Notes under the pieces: model-generated
What the model was told of the DNA's origin: nothing
The model's database searches: none
Seen by the model: only the letters and a program-made list of their open reading frames with translations
Part shown: piece after piece, positions 52,003-59,292 of the stretch
How positions within the stretch are numbered: the stretch's first letter is position 1
Layout of the letters: each line of letters begins with the position of its first letter
Origin: Alphaproteobacteria bacterium
Lineage (GTDB): Bacteria > Pseudomonadota > Alphaproteobacteria > Rs-D84
Assembly (NCBI GenBank): GCA_017528045.1
Contig: JAFXPG010000005.1
Location: 1 to 64,000, forward strand
Direction of reading: 5' to 3'
DNA: 64,000 nucleotides
Position numbers and translations under genes: made by a program

Positions 52003-52446
52003 ATGGAAATAGTTGAATATTTAAGAAAACATTTAATAAACAGATTACCTAAATTAAATCTGCAAGAAATTAAACCCTTATCAGAAGAAGACGTTGCTTT
52101 ATTGGCATACATAAGTATTATGTGTGAAGCGCAAGTTAGTAAACAGAGTGTATTTACCACCAGTTATGCTTATTATATTCCAGGATATGATTCTGATTTA
52201 GATATTGTAAAGAATTTATTTAGTAAAAGTGGTATAAGATTCCAAGAACATTATACTCATATAACTGGTATTAAACAAAAAGCATTAAGGGTAAATTATT
52301 CTTTATGTCTTGATAAAGATGGTGTATTCAAGCAAATGTGGAAAATAAGACAGAAATATAAGGATATATATGCCGAAGGTAAACAAAAAGAAAGAATTTT
52401 ATTGCAACAACGTATTACAAAATTAAGACAAAACCAAAGACATTAA
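52003..52446 (+). CDS. Hypothetical protein (147 aa)
   Basis: No family recognised. Soluble, no signal peptide: an N-terminal helical part (VEYLRKHLINRLPKLNLQEI), a strand-rich middle with YAYYIPGYDSDLDIVKN and ITGIKQKALRVNYSL, and a basic helical end (ERILLQQRITKLRQNQRH). Single gene with its own promoter and a perfect terminator 1 nt past the stop. Confidence 0.65.
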   Translation: MEIVEYLRKHLINRLPKLNLQEIKPLSEEDVALLAYISIMCEAQVSKQSVFTTSYAYYIPGYDSDLDIVKNLFSKSGIRFQEHYTHITGIKQKALRVNYSLCLDKDGVFKQMWKIRQKYKDIYAEGKQKERILLQQRITKLRQNQRH

Positions 52447-52470
52447 AAAACCGCTGAAATCAGCGGTTTT
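52447..52470 (+). terminator. Terminator after the 147-aa gene
   Basis: AAAACCGCTGA, loop AA, TCAGCGGTTTT. Confidence 0.9.
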
Positions 52471-52524
52471 TATGTGGAATACGTTCTTATGGTATTTAAA
52501 TTTGTCATGTGTAAAATTATTGGT

Positions 52525-53604
52525 ATGACAACGAAAAAAACTTTTACTTTTTTGATGATACTGGCGATTGTTGGAATTCATCACACAGCCGATTCTTGTA
52601 CAGGAATCACATTGAAATCTAATGATGGTGCAAATATTGTTGCACGAACAGTTGAATGGGCAAACGGAGAATCTCCAAGTGACTATTTGATAGTTCCACG
52701 TGGATACACAAAACAATCTATGTTACCAGACGGAACCAGAACAGGTATGAAATACAGTGCCTTTTTTGGTTATGTTGGTTTAGCATCTGAAGATTATGTC
52801 ATAGAAGGTTTAAATGAAGCAGGGCTTTCTGCAGGATTGTTTTATTTTCCTGGATATGGATCTTATCCAAAATATGATCCGGAAGAAAAAGATATTACAA
52901 TTTCTGATACAGAATTTGTCGCATGGATTTTAGGTAATTTTGAAGTCGTAGATGATGTTGTTGCTGCTTTATCAAATGTTCGTGTTGTTTCTACAGATCC
53001 AAGAGCAGAAACTTTGCATTGGCGTGTTGCTGATAAAAATGGTCGTCAAATTGTTATAGAATATATAAATGGTATCCCAATGGTTCATGATAATAAATTG
53101 GGTGTTTTAACAAATCAGCCTACATATGATTGGCACATAACAAATTTAAATAATTATATAAATTTACATGCAGGCACAACAGATGCACATGAATTCGGAA
53201 ATATTACATTAAATCCATTGGGACACGGCAGCAATTTATTGGGGTTACCAGGAGATGTTACACCACCATCTCGTTTTATTAGAGTTGCGATGTATCAAAC
53301 CAGTGCACCTGTATTAAATACTGCAGCAGATGCAGTAAATCAAGCGTTCACAATTTTAGAAGCAATGACAATCCCAATAGGTATTCAATTTGCAGATAAA
53401 ACAAAAATTCCAAATATACCATCTGCAACACAATGGACATCTGTTACAGATATGACAAATGGAAATTTATATTATACAACGATGTATAATCCGATTATTC
53501 GTAAATTTGATTTAAATAATATAGATTTTTCAAAAGTTTTGTATCAACAACATCCATTGGATACAATTAAATCTAGACCAATGGTTGACATAAAGGTAAA
53601 TTAA
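52525..53604 (+). CDS. Choloylglycine hydrolase-family amidase (bile salt hydrolase/penicillin acylase type)
   Basis: A 359-residue Ntn hydrolase of the linear amide C-N hydrolase family. MTTKKTFTFLMILAIVGIHH and TADS form an export signal; cleavage would expose Cys25 (SCTGITL), the N-terminal nucleophile of this family. ARTVEW (Arg41) and IVPRGY follow as in bile salt hydrolases and penicillin V acylases, then GLNEAGLSAGLFYFPGY and VLTNQPTYDWH with its catalytic Asn. Substrate could be conjugated bile salts, acyl-homoserine lactones or penicillin V. I chose ATG 52525 for the best signal peptide; 52507 is possible. A TAAAAT box 8 nt upstream suggests a leaderless mRNA. Confidence 0.82.
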   Translation: MTTKKTFTFLMILAIVGIHHTADSCTGITLKSNDGANIVARTVEWANGESPSDYLIVPRGYTKQSMLPDGTRTGMKYSAFFGYVGLASEDYVIEGLNEAGLSAGLFYFPGYGSYPKYDPEEKDITISDTEFVAWILGNFEVVDDVVAALSNVRVVSTDPRAETLHWRVADKNGRQIVIEYINGIPMVHDNKLGVLTNQPTYDWHITNLNNYINLHAGTTDAHEFGNITLNPLGHGSNLLGLPGDVTPPSRFIRVAMYQTSAPVLNTAADAVNQAFTILEAMTIPIGIQFADKTKIPNIPSATQWTSVTDMTNGNLYYTTMYNPIIRKFDLNNIDFSKVLYQQHPLDTIKSRPMVDIKVN

Positions 53605-53676
53605 TTTATATGTGTTTTATTTAGGATAATATTCACATATTAATATTGACTTTATTTAAGGCTTGTGATTCAATTT

Positions 53677-53848
53677 GACCCGATGACAGGAATTCTGTCA
53701 TCGGGTCTTACTAACCCAGGGTATAGAAGTCAGGGATGACTGAAAAAATCTCCAACTGGTAACGGTTGGAGTGTGTGAATATATTGAATAAGCACGACAA
53801 TATCTATACATTGTTAGTAAGCTCCAACCACCAAATTTCTTTGGTGGT
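53677..53848 (+). promoter_or_regulatory. Structured leader region before the PAP2 gene
   Basis: Four hairpins lie in order: GACCCGATGACAG/CTGTCATCGGGTC (53677-53707, thirteen perfect pairs), AGTCA/TGACT (53728-53741), CTCCAAC/GTTGGAG (53750-53771) and a terminator-like ACCACCAAA/TTTGGTGGT (53827-53848) followed by GTTTTGTTTT. GGTTGGAG (53764-53771) could also pair with CTCCAACC (53822-53829), which overlaps the terminator stem. TTGACT lies at 53647-53652. A cis-regulatory RNA is inferred. Confidence 0.45.
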
Positions 53849-53876
53849 GTTTTGTTTTAAAACATGGGGTTTAACA

Positions 53877-54422
53877 ATGCAAAAGACATTAAAAATCATA
53901 ATTTTATCTGTATGTATTTTATTCGGTATTTTTAATCAAGCAAAAGCCGAAAAAAATGATGATATAGAAAGATTGGGTGATTTAATGATGGTTATGAGTC
54001 CTGCATATGCTTGGGGTATGACTGTTAATGAAAAAGATTTTGATGGTACTGTTCAATTTGCAGAATTAATGTTAAGTACACAATTAGCTGTAGAAGGTAT
54101 TAAAGCTTTTAATTTAGAAGAACGACCAAATCATAATAACAAAAGATCTTTTCCAAGTGGACATTCTGCAGCCGCTTTTTCTGGTGCTATGTTTGTTCAT
54201 AAAAGATATGGTTGGAAACCAGCTTTGGTGCCTTATGCCATGGGATTAATAACAGCTTGGTCCAGAGTAGAAACAAAAGCTCATTATATACATGATACCA
54301 TTGCAGGGGCTGCGATTTCTGCTTTATTTACTTGGGTTTTAGTCGATAAATATGTGCCTGAAAACGTTTGCATAAATGCAGATACGACTGGTGCAAGTAT
54401 AACGATTAAAACAAAATTTTAA
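53877..54422 (+). CDS. PAP2-family phosphatase
   Basis: A 181-residue exported or membrane-anchored acid phosphatase of the PAP2 type. The N-terminal hydrophobic stretch (KTLKIIILSVCILFGIFNQA) is a signal peptide. All three active-site blocks are present: K-x6-RP (76-84), PSGH (93-96) and SR-x5-H-x3-D (129-140, with His136). Such enzymes act on lipid phosphates or undecaprenyl pyrophosphate. A long structured leader precedes it. It ends 1 nt before the convergent grpE. Confidence 0.85.
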   Translation: MQKTLKIIILSVCILFGIFNQAKAEKNDDIERLGDLMMVMSPAYAWGMTVNEKDFDGTVQFAELMLSTQLAVEGIKAFNLEERPNHNNKRSFPSGHSAAAFSGAMFVHKRYGWKPALVPYAMGLITAWSRVETKAHYIHDTIAGAAISALFTWVLVDKYVPENVCINADTTGASITIKTKF

Positions 54423-54423
54423 A

Positions 54424-54936
54424 TTACTTTGAAACAATAACCATTGCTGTTCTTAAAACGGAATCTCCAAACATATATCCAGATTGTAATTCTTCGATAA
54501 CTGTATTTGTTTTTGTTTCTGGTGTTGGTTTATCTGTCATTTGAATTGCATTATGGAATTGTGGATTTAATATTTCACCAACAGATTCTATTTTTGTAAT
54601 ACCGATTTGAGCAAACGCATTCTGTAATGCACGTTGCATAGTTTGAATTCCTTCATCATTTGGATTATGTTTTAATGCCGCATCAACTGCATCCATCACA
54701 GGTAAAATTTTTTCTGCAATTTCCATTGCACGATTACGTGATACTGATTCAATATCTAAATTTGCACGACGACGAGTATTTTCTAATTCTGCTGCTATAC
54801 GTAAATATTTATCATTTAATTCTGCTATTTTAGAATTTAATTGTTCTATAATTTCTGTTTGTTTGTTTTCTGAATCTTTTATTTCTTCTTTTTTAACAGA
54901 TACAGATTCTATTTCTACTTCTTTCTTGTCTTCCAT
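54424..54936 (-). CDS. grpE: Nucleotide exchange factor GrpE
   Basis: Co-chaperone that releases ADP from DnaK. The 170-residue protein has an acidic N-terminal tail, a long coiled coil (ELNDKYLRIAAELENTRRRA) and the beta-wing block NPQFHNAIQM, GYMFGDSVLRTAMVIV. The dnaK gene is not in the window. It lies 32 nt downstream of tpiA on the same strand. Confidence 0.95.
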   Translation of the reverse strand: MEDKKEVEIESVSVKKEEIKDSENKQTEIIEQLNSKIAELNDKYLRIAAELENTRRRANLDIESVSRNRAMEIAEKILPVMDAVDAALKHNPNDEGIQTMQRALQNAFAQIGITKIESVGEILNPQFHNAIQMTDKPTPETKTNTVIEELQSGYMFGDSVLRTAMVIVSK

Positions 54937-54968
54937 GATATATTCCTGTGTTTTAATTTATTATAAAT

Positions 54969-55667
54969 TTATTTAACTGAATTTATTATAGGTAAAAATG
55001 TTTCTGGTTTCAAGGAGGCGCCGCCAATTAATAATCCGTCAACATGTGGTAATTCAGATATTTCAGATGCATTATCTGATTTTACACTGCCACCGTATAA
55101 AATAGGTGTTTTTTCTTTATGAATGCTGTGCAGTGTTTTAAATATAGTTTCATGAACTGCGGTAATTTCTTCTGGTGTTGGTGTAATTCCTTTGCCAATG
55201 GCCCAGCGTGGTTCATAAGCAATGATGTATTCACCGTCATCAGGTACACTTTCTAAAACCATCTTTTTTACAACAGACATAGTACGGCCAGCATGATGTT
55301 CTTCATCTGTTTCACCAACGCATATGATTGGAATCAAATTGTTTTTGATAGCAACAACTGCTTTTGCTTTAACAATATCATTTGTTTCATTATGATAAAA
55401 ACGTCTTTCACTGTGTCCAACGATAACATATTCTGCACCGGCATCTTTTAACATTTCACCAGAAATATCACCAGTATAAGCACCATTTGAATATTGGCTT
55501 ATATCTTGTGCTCCAATTATTGTTTTATATTTATTGTCATATAATAAGGTAAAAGGTAAGCAAATAATAACTTTATTATTGGTTTTTACATTTTTTAATG
55601 CTTTGAACATAGCTTCTTTTTCAGCCAAATTACCATTCATTTTCCAGTTACCAATAATAAATTTCAT
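54969..55667 (-). CDS. tpiA: Triosephosphate isomerase
   Basis: Interconverts dihydroxyacetone phosphate and glyceraldehyde 3-phosphate. A 232-residue TIM barrel with IIGNWKMNGN (Asn, Lys), VGHSERR (catalytic His), AYEPRWAIGKG (catalytic Glu and loop 6), LYGGSVKSDNA and DGLLIGGASLKPE. Arg follows the catalytic EP where most have V, and loop 6 has GKGITPT instead of the common GTG-T-A. It is about 20 residues shorter than the E. coli enzyme. Confidence 0.95.
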   Translation of the reverse strand: MKFIIGNWKMNGNLAEKEAMFKALKNVKTNNKVIICLPFTLLYDNKYKTIIGAQDISQYSNGAYTGDISGEMLKDAGAEYVIVGHSERRFYHNETNDIVKAKAVVAIKNNLIPIICVGETDEEHHAGRTMSVVKKMVLESVPDDGEYIIAYEPRWAIGKGITPTPEEITAVHETIFKTLHSIHKEKTPILYGGSVKSDNASEISELPHVDGLLIGGASLKPETFLPIINSVK

Positions 55668-55731
55668 GTTGTATCCTTTTTTATTGATTTTTTATCATCT
55701 TTTTTGCTATGGTATCGCAAAAGGTGGAAAA

Positions 55732-57144
55732 ATGCTAGAATATTTACGTAATGCTGCTGACAAACCGTTAGCAAAAGTTTTAATGTATGTTTTAATCTTC
55801 AGTTTTGTTGGTTGGGGGGCTGCTGAATGGATTTTTGGTGGTGCTGTGCAAAACACGACATTAGTGCATGTTGGAAATGCAGATATTTCTGTGCAACAAT
55901 TTAATAATGAGCGTTCACGTCAATTATCTGTTATGTCAAAAGAAGATCAGAGATCTGCTTATACTGATCCTGTTAAATCTGCTGAATTAACAAATTCCGT
56001 AATGGCTACTTTGACAATGAATCAATTGGCTTTAAATCGTGCAGAAGACATGGGATATGTTGTATCGGATAAACGAATCGCTGAAGAAATTCGTAATCAC
56101 CCAAATTTCCAAGTAAATGGTAAATTTGTTCCTTGGATGTTTGATATGGTTTTACAAAATTCTGGTATGACAGAACGTGATATAGCAGACTCTTTGCGTG
56201 GTGATATTTTACGTCAAATGGCTGTTGGAATGACAAGTGTTCCTGTAAAGGTACCCCAATTTGCTGTTGATGCTGCATATAATGCACGTTATTCAAAACG
56301 AGATATAAATTATGTTCCTGTTAAATTTGCAGATATTAAAATATCTGAGCCAACAGAAGAAAATTTGAAAAATTATTATGCTCAAAATCCAGTAATTGTT
56401 CCTGAAAAAAGGGCCGTTTCTTACGTTTTTGTTGCTGCTGATATGAATAAACCTGATGTTTATGACGAAGGTTTCAAAAAATCACAACAAATAGAAGATA
56501 TGATTATCTCTGGTTCTTCTATGAAAGAAGCCGCAGATAAATATAAAGCAAAATATGTAGAAATACCTGCGTTTGCTCGTGGTGAAAAAATATCAGATAA
56601 AATATTAAATAATGACTTAATCGCTAAAGTGTTCTCTATGGATGCAGGAATGGAAAGTGAATTGTTAGAATTGAAAGAAGGTTTTGCGATTTTGCGTGTT
56701 AATAATATACAAGAACAACATAATGCTGAATACAAAGATGTTAAAAAATCTTTAGTTGCTGATTGGAAAAAATCAGAACAAAGAAAACAAGCTTATGTGA
56801 AAGCTAATGAAAAATTGGTTGATTTAAATAAAAATGGTTCTTTGAAAGATGCTAAATCTGTGTCAGTATCCAGAACAGAAGGTGCACCATTAGTTGTTTT
56901 GAATTCTGCTTACGCTGGTAAAGTTGGAGATAACAATATTGTAGAAGATAAAGATGCTTTCTATGTTTTACATATAGATAAGGTTACAACACCAAAAGTA
57001 GATGCAAAACAAAAAGAAAATTTACGTAAAGAATTAGAAAAATCTTCTGCTCGTTATGTACAAGATGATTACAGCCAATTCTTGAAACGCCATTATCGTG
57101 TCAAAGTAAATCAAAAAACTTTTGACAGATTCATAGCGAAATAA
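55732..57144 (+). CDS. ppiD: PpiD-like membrane-anchored periplasmic chaperone
   Basis: A 470-residue SurA/PpiD-type peptidylprolyl isomerase family protein. One membrane helix (15-35, KVLMYVLIFSFVGWGAAEW) leads into a SurA-N-type helical domain (ERSRQLSVMSKEDQRSAY, IRNHPNFQVNGKFVPWMF). Residues about 215-330 hold a parvulin-like part that is weakly conserved (AAADKYKAKYVEIPAFARG). The ATG at 55732 has AAAGGTGG upstream; earlier in-frame starts would run through the tpiA promoter region. Folds outer-membrane and secreted proteins near the translocon. Confidence 0.85.
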   Translation: MLEYLRNAADKPLAKVLMYVLIFSFVGWGAAEWIFGGAVQNTTLVHVGNADISVQQFNNERSRQLSVMSKEDQRSAYTDPVKSAELTNSVMATLTMNQLALNRAEDMGYVVSDKRIAEEIRNHPNFQVNGKFVPWMFDMVLQNSGMTERDIADSLRGDILRQMAVGMTSVPVKVPQFAVDAAYNARYSKRDINYVPVKFADIKISEPTEENLKNYYAQNPVIVPEKRAVSYVFVAADMNKPDVYDEGFKKSQQIEDMIISGSSMKEAADKYKAKYVEIPAFARGEKISDKILNNDLIAKVFSMDAGMESELLELKEGFAILRVNNIQEQHNAEYKDVKKSLVADWKKSEQRKQAYVKANEKLVDLNKNGSLKDAKSVSVSRTEGAPLVVLNSAYAGKVGDNNIVEDKDAFYVLHIDKVTTPKVDAKQKENLRKELEKSSARYVQDDYSQFLKRHYRVKVNQKTFDRFIAK

Positions 57145-57157
57145 AAAGGAGCAAAAG

Positions 57158-57229
57158 ATGAAAATAAGAATGAATATAAAAAAAGCAACTGAAACAGATA
57201 TGGACCCAGATATAGATGATGATGAATAA
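57158..57229 (+). CDS. Microprotein (23 aa) after ppiD
   Basis: ATG at 57158, 13 nt after ppiD, with a strong AAAAAGGAGC ribosome binding site 7 nt upstream. The product MKIRMNIKKATETDMDPDID plus DDE is basic at the start and acidic at the end, so it can form a bipolar helix. A perfect terminator follows 2 nt after the stop. Ribosome binding site, spacing and terminator all support a real gene; function unknown. Confidence 0.6.
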   Translation: MKIRMNIKKATETDMDPDIDDDE

Positions 57230-57231
57230 AT

Positions 57232-57253
57232 AAATCGCCCGGTCGGGCGATTT
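57232..57253 (+). terminator. Terminator after the microprotein
   Basis: AAATCGCCC (57232-57240), loop GGTC, GGGCGATTT (57245-57253). T tract is short. Confidence 0.8.
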
Positions 57254-57265
57254 ATAAATTAAAAA

Positions 57266-57919
57266 ATGCAAATTGAAACATCTGGTATTTTAATAAACAT
57301 GAAACCGTTTTCAGAACGTGATGCGGTTGCTTATATTTTTACACAAAATAATGGTGTATTGGTTGGAATGTTGCGTGGTGCAATGTCATCAAAGAAAAAT
57401 CGACCATTAATAGGACAGGTTGGAAACGTGTCTTGGAATGCAAGACTGGATTCTCAGTTAGGTGTTTTTCATTGGGAACCTGAAAAAAATTTATCTGCAC
57501 TTTTATTATTAAATTCTGATTTGTTAACACTTATGAATTCTGCATTTGCTTTGATATACACTTTAATCCCAGAACGTGAATCATATGAACATCTGTATTC
57601 AGATACAATACAATTATTACAAAATTTACCAAATGCGCAAAATCCATACGATACTTATTTGAAATGGGAAATATCTTTATTAAAAGATTTGGGGTATGCA
57701 TTGGATTTAACAAAATGTTCTGGATGTGGTAAAAGTGAAAATTTATATTATTTATCGCCAAAAACGGGCAGGGCTGTTTGCATTGATTGTGGTAAACCTT
57801 ATATGGATAAATTGTACAAATTACCAATAAATTTAAATATCACAGAACGTTTTATTCGTAATATTTGTGATATGCAAGGAACAGATTTTCCAACGGTCAG
57901 AAAATATTTAAAAATATAG
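57266..57919 (+). CDS. recO: DNA repair protein RecO
   Basis: RecF-pathway mediator that loads RecA on gaps. The 217-residue protein has an OB fold at the N-terminus (GILINMKPFSERDAVAYIFT, GVLVGMLRGAMSSKKNRPLI) and a zinc site CSGCGKSEN...VCIDCG. No Shine-Dalgarno precedes the ATG; TATAAA at 57253-57258 sits 7 nt upstream, so a leaderless transcript may start right there. The last T of the terminator stem is shared with that box. Confidence 0.88.
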   Translation: MQIETSGILINMKPFSERDAVAYIFTQNNGVLVGMLRGAMSSKKNRPLIGQVGNVSWNARLDSQLGVFHWEPEKNLSALLLLNSDLLTLMNSAFALIYTLIPERESYEHLYSDTIQLLQNLPNAQNPYDTYLKWEISLLKDLGYALDLTKCSGCGKSENLYYLSPKTGRAVCIDCGKPYMDKLYKLPINLNITERFIRNICDMQGTDFPTVRKYLKI

Positions 57920-57983
57920 TTTTTTTTGTTGCGTTAATATGTTTTTTTTTCTAACATCAAATTGTTCAACAAAGGAGAAAAAT

Positions 57984-58805
57984 ATGATTTGGACACTGTT
58001 AATCCTGGTTTTAGCAATCGTATTGTATGTGTTTGGTGGTAAATTCATCAAATCTGGCAATAAGAAAGCTTCTGCTTTGGATATCGTAATGCACAAAGGT
58101 ATTAATGTAATCGCAATTATGTTGATTGCTGGTTCTGTATGCCGTTTGTGGACACCTGTATATTTAACACATACAAATCCTGCAATTTTGCAAGAAATGG
58201 TTAGTGCTATGCAGGCTCAACAAGAAGAAGAAAAGAATAAAGTTGTTCGCGACTATGTTGCAAAACATATGGACGATATGATTGGTGATGCACCAATCGC
58301 AGGAAATGTAGATGCAAAGAAAACTATTTTCTTGTGGTCTGATTATTCTTGCCCATATTGCCGTCGTGTACATAGCGAATTGGCACGTGTTTTATCAGAA
58401 CGTGATGATGTTCGTGTAGTTTTGAAAAACTTCTCTATCCATGGCGCATTATCTGATGCCCCAGCACAAGCAGTTATCGCTGCTAAAATCCAAGACAATG
58501 CAAAAGCAGCTGCTTTGGATAAATTGTTAATGGATAAAGAATATTTCACACGTGATGATATGAAAGATCAAGCAAAATTGCCTGATATTATCCATGCTAA
58601 TGTTATGAAATTGGCTAAAGAAGCTGGTTTGGATACTAAAAAATTAGCAGAAGATATGAAAGGTGAAGTTGTAAGAAATGAATTGAGAAATGTTCGTGAA
58701 TTGGCACAACGTTTTGAAATCAGTGGAACACCTTATTTAATCATTGGTAATAAAGCATTCCCTGGTGCTATTTCTTACTCTGCAATTATTGATGCTTTGA
58801 AATAA
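57984..58805 (+). CDS. DsbA-like thiol oxidoreductase, membrane-anchored
   Basis: A 273-residue protein with two hydrophobic segments (2-18 and 38-54) and a periplasmic thioredoxin-fold domain carrying CPYC at 123-126 (WSDYSCPYC), the cis-Pro loop SGTPYLIIG and the inserted helical domain. CPYC is a DsbG/Com1-like active site. It resembles the Com1/BdbD-like DSBA group of intracellular and alphaproteobacterial bacteria. AAAGGAG lies 6 nt before the ATG at 57984. It would provide disulfides to the many Cys-rich exports encoded in this window. Confidence 0.88.
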   Translation: MIWTLLILVLAIVLYVFGGKFIKSGNKKASALDIVMHKGINVIAIMLIAGSVCRLWTPVYLTHTNPAILQEMVSAMQAQQEEEKNKVVRDYVAKHMDDMIGDAPIAGNVDAKKTIFLWSDYSCPYCRRVHSELARVLSERDDVRVVLKNFSIHGALSDAPAQAVIAAKIQDNAKAAALDKLLMDKEYFTRDDMKDQAKLPDIIHANVMKLAKEAGLDTKKLAEDMKGEVVRNELRNVRELAQRFEISGTPYLIIGNKAFPGAISYSAIIDALK

Positions 58806-58823
58806 TCGCACATTAAGTATAAA

Positions 58824-58853
58824 AACACCCACGATTGTGGGTGTTTTTTTTAT
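58824..58853. terminator. Bidirectional terminator
   Basis: AACACCCAC, loop GATT, GTGGGTGTT, then a long T run. The convergent 145-aa gene ends right next to it. Confidence 0.92.
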
Positions 58854-59290
58854 TATATGCTTTCTTTTATTATTTTATCAAAATATAAGTCAAAGTTTAT
58901 GTGTGGTAATTTTGTTTTTTTTAACATGTTTTTTTGAATTGTTATATGTGGTCTGATTTCATCATATTTAGTTGAGAATTTGTATTTTTCTTTAAGATAT
59001 TTAAACAAATCTTTTACAATAAAACTGTCGAATTCTATAACTAATACAATACCATCATCGTGCGTGTCAAAAAATTCAAAATGTGCGTTTTTTCCAATAA
59101 TAGGTAATTCTATTTCTGGTAATACAACGTCATTAATATTTATAATATCTGGACTGTAAATAATGGTGCAATGTGAATCTTTTTGAAAATCAATACATGG
59201 AATATTATGTCGATTTAACAGGTTATAAATTTTTTTAATAGTATTTTCGTCCGGTAATGTTTTTATATTTGTTCTGTGTGTATTTATCAT
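58853..59290 (-). CDS. Candidate 2H phosphoesterase (145 aa)
   Basis: The protein has two H-x-T elements about 75 residues apart: SHCTIIYSPD (His40, Thr42) and RPHITIQKN (His115, Thr117), the layout of 2H phosphoesterases such as LigT, RNA cyclic phosphodiesterases and phage Acb1-like enzymes that cut cyclic oligonucleotides. Strand-rich alpha/beta order around both motifs supports this. The ATG lies 2 nt after the polA stop, so it is co-transcribed with polA. Substrate is unknown. Confidence 0.55.
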   Translation of the reverse strand: MINTHRTNIKTLPDENTIKKIYNLLNRHNIPCIDFQKDSHCTIIYSPDIININDVVLPEIELPIIGKNAHFEFFDTHDDGIVLVIEFDSFIVKDLFKYLKEKYKFSTKYDEIRPHITIQKNMLKKTKLPHINFDLYFDKIIKESI

Positions 59291-59292
59291 AT

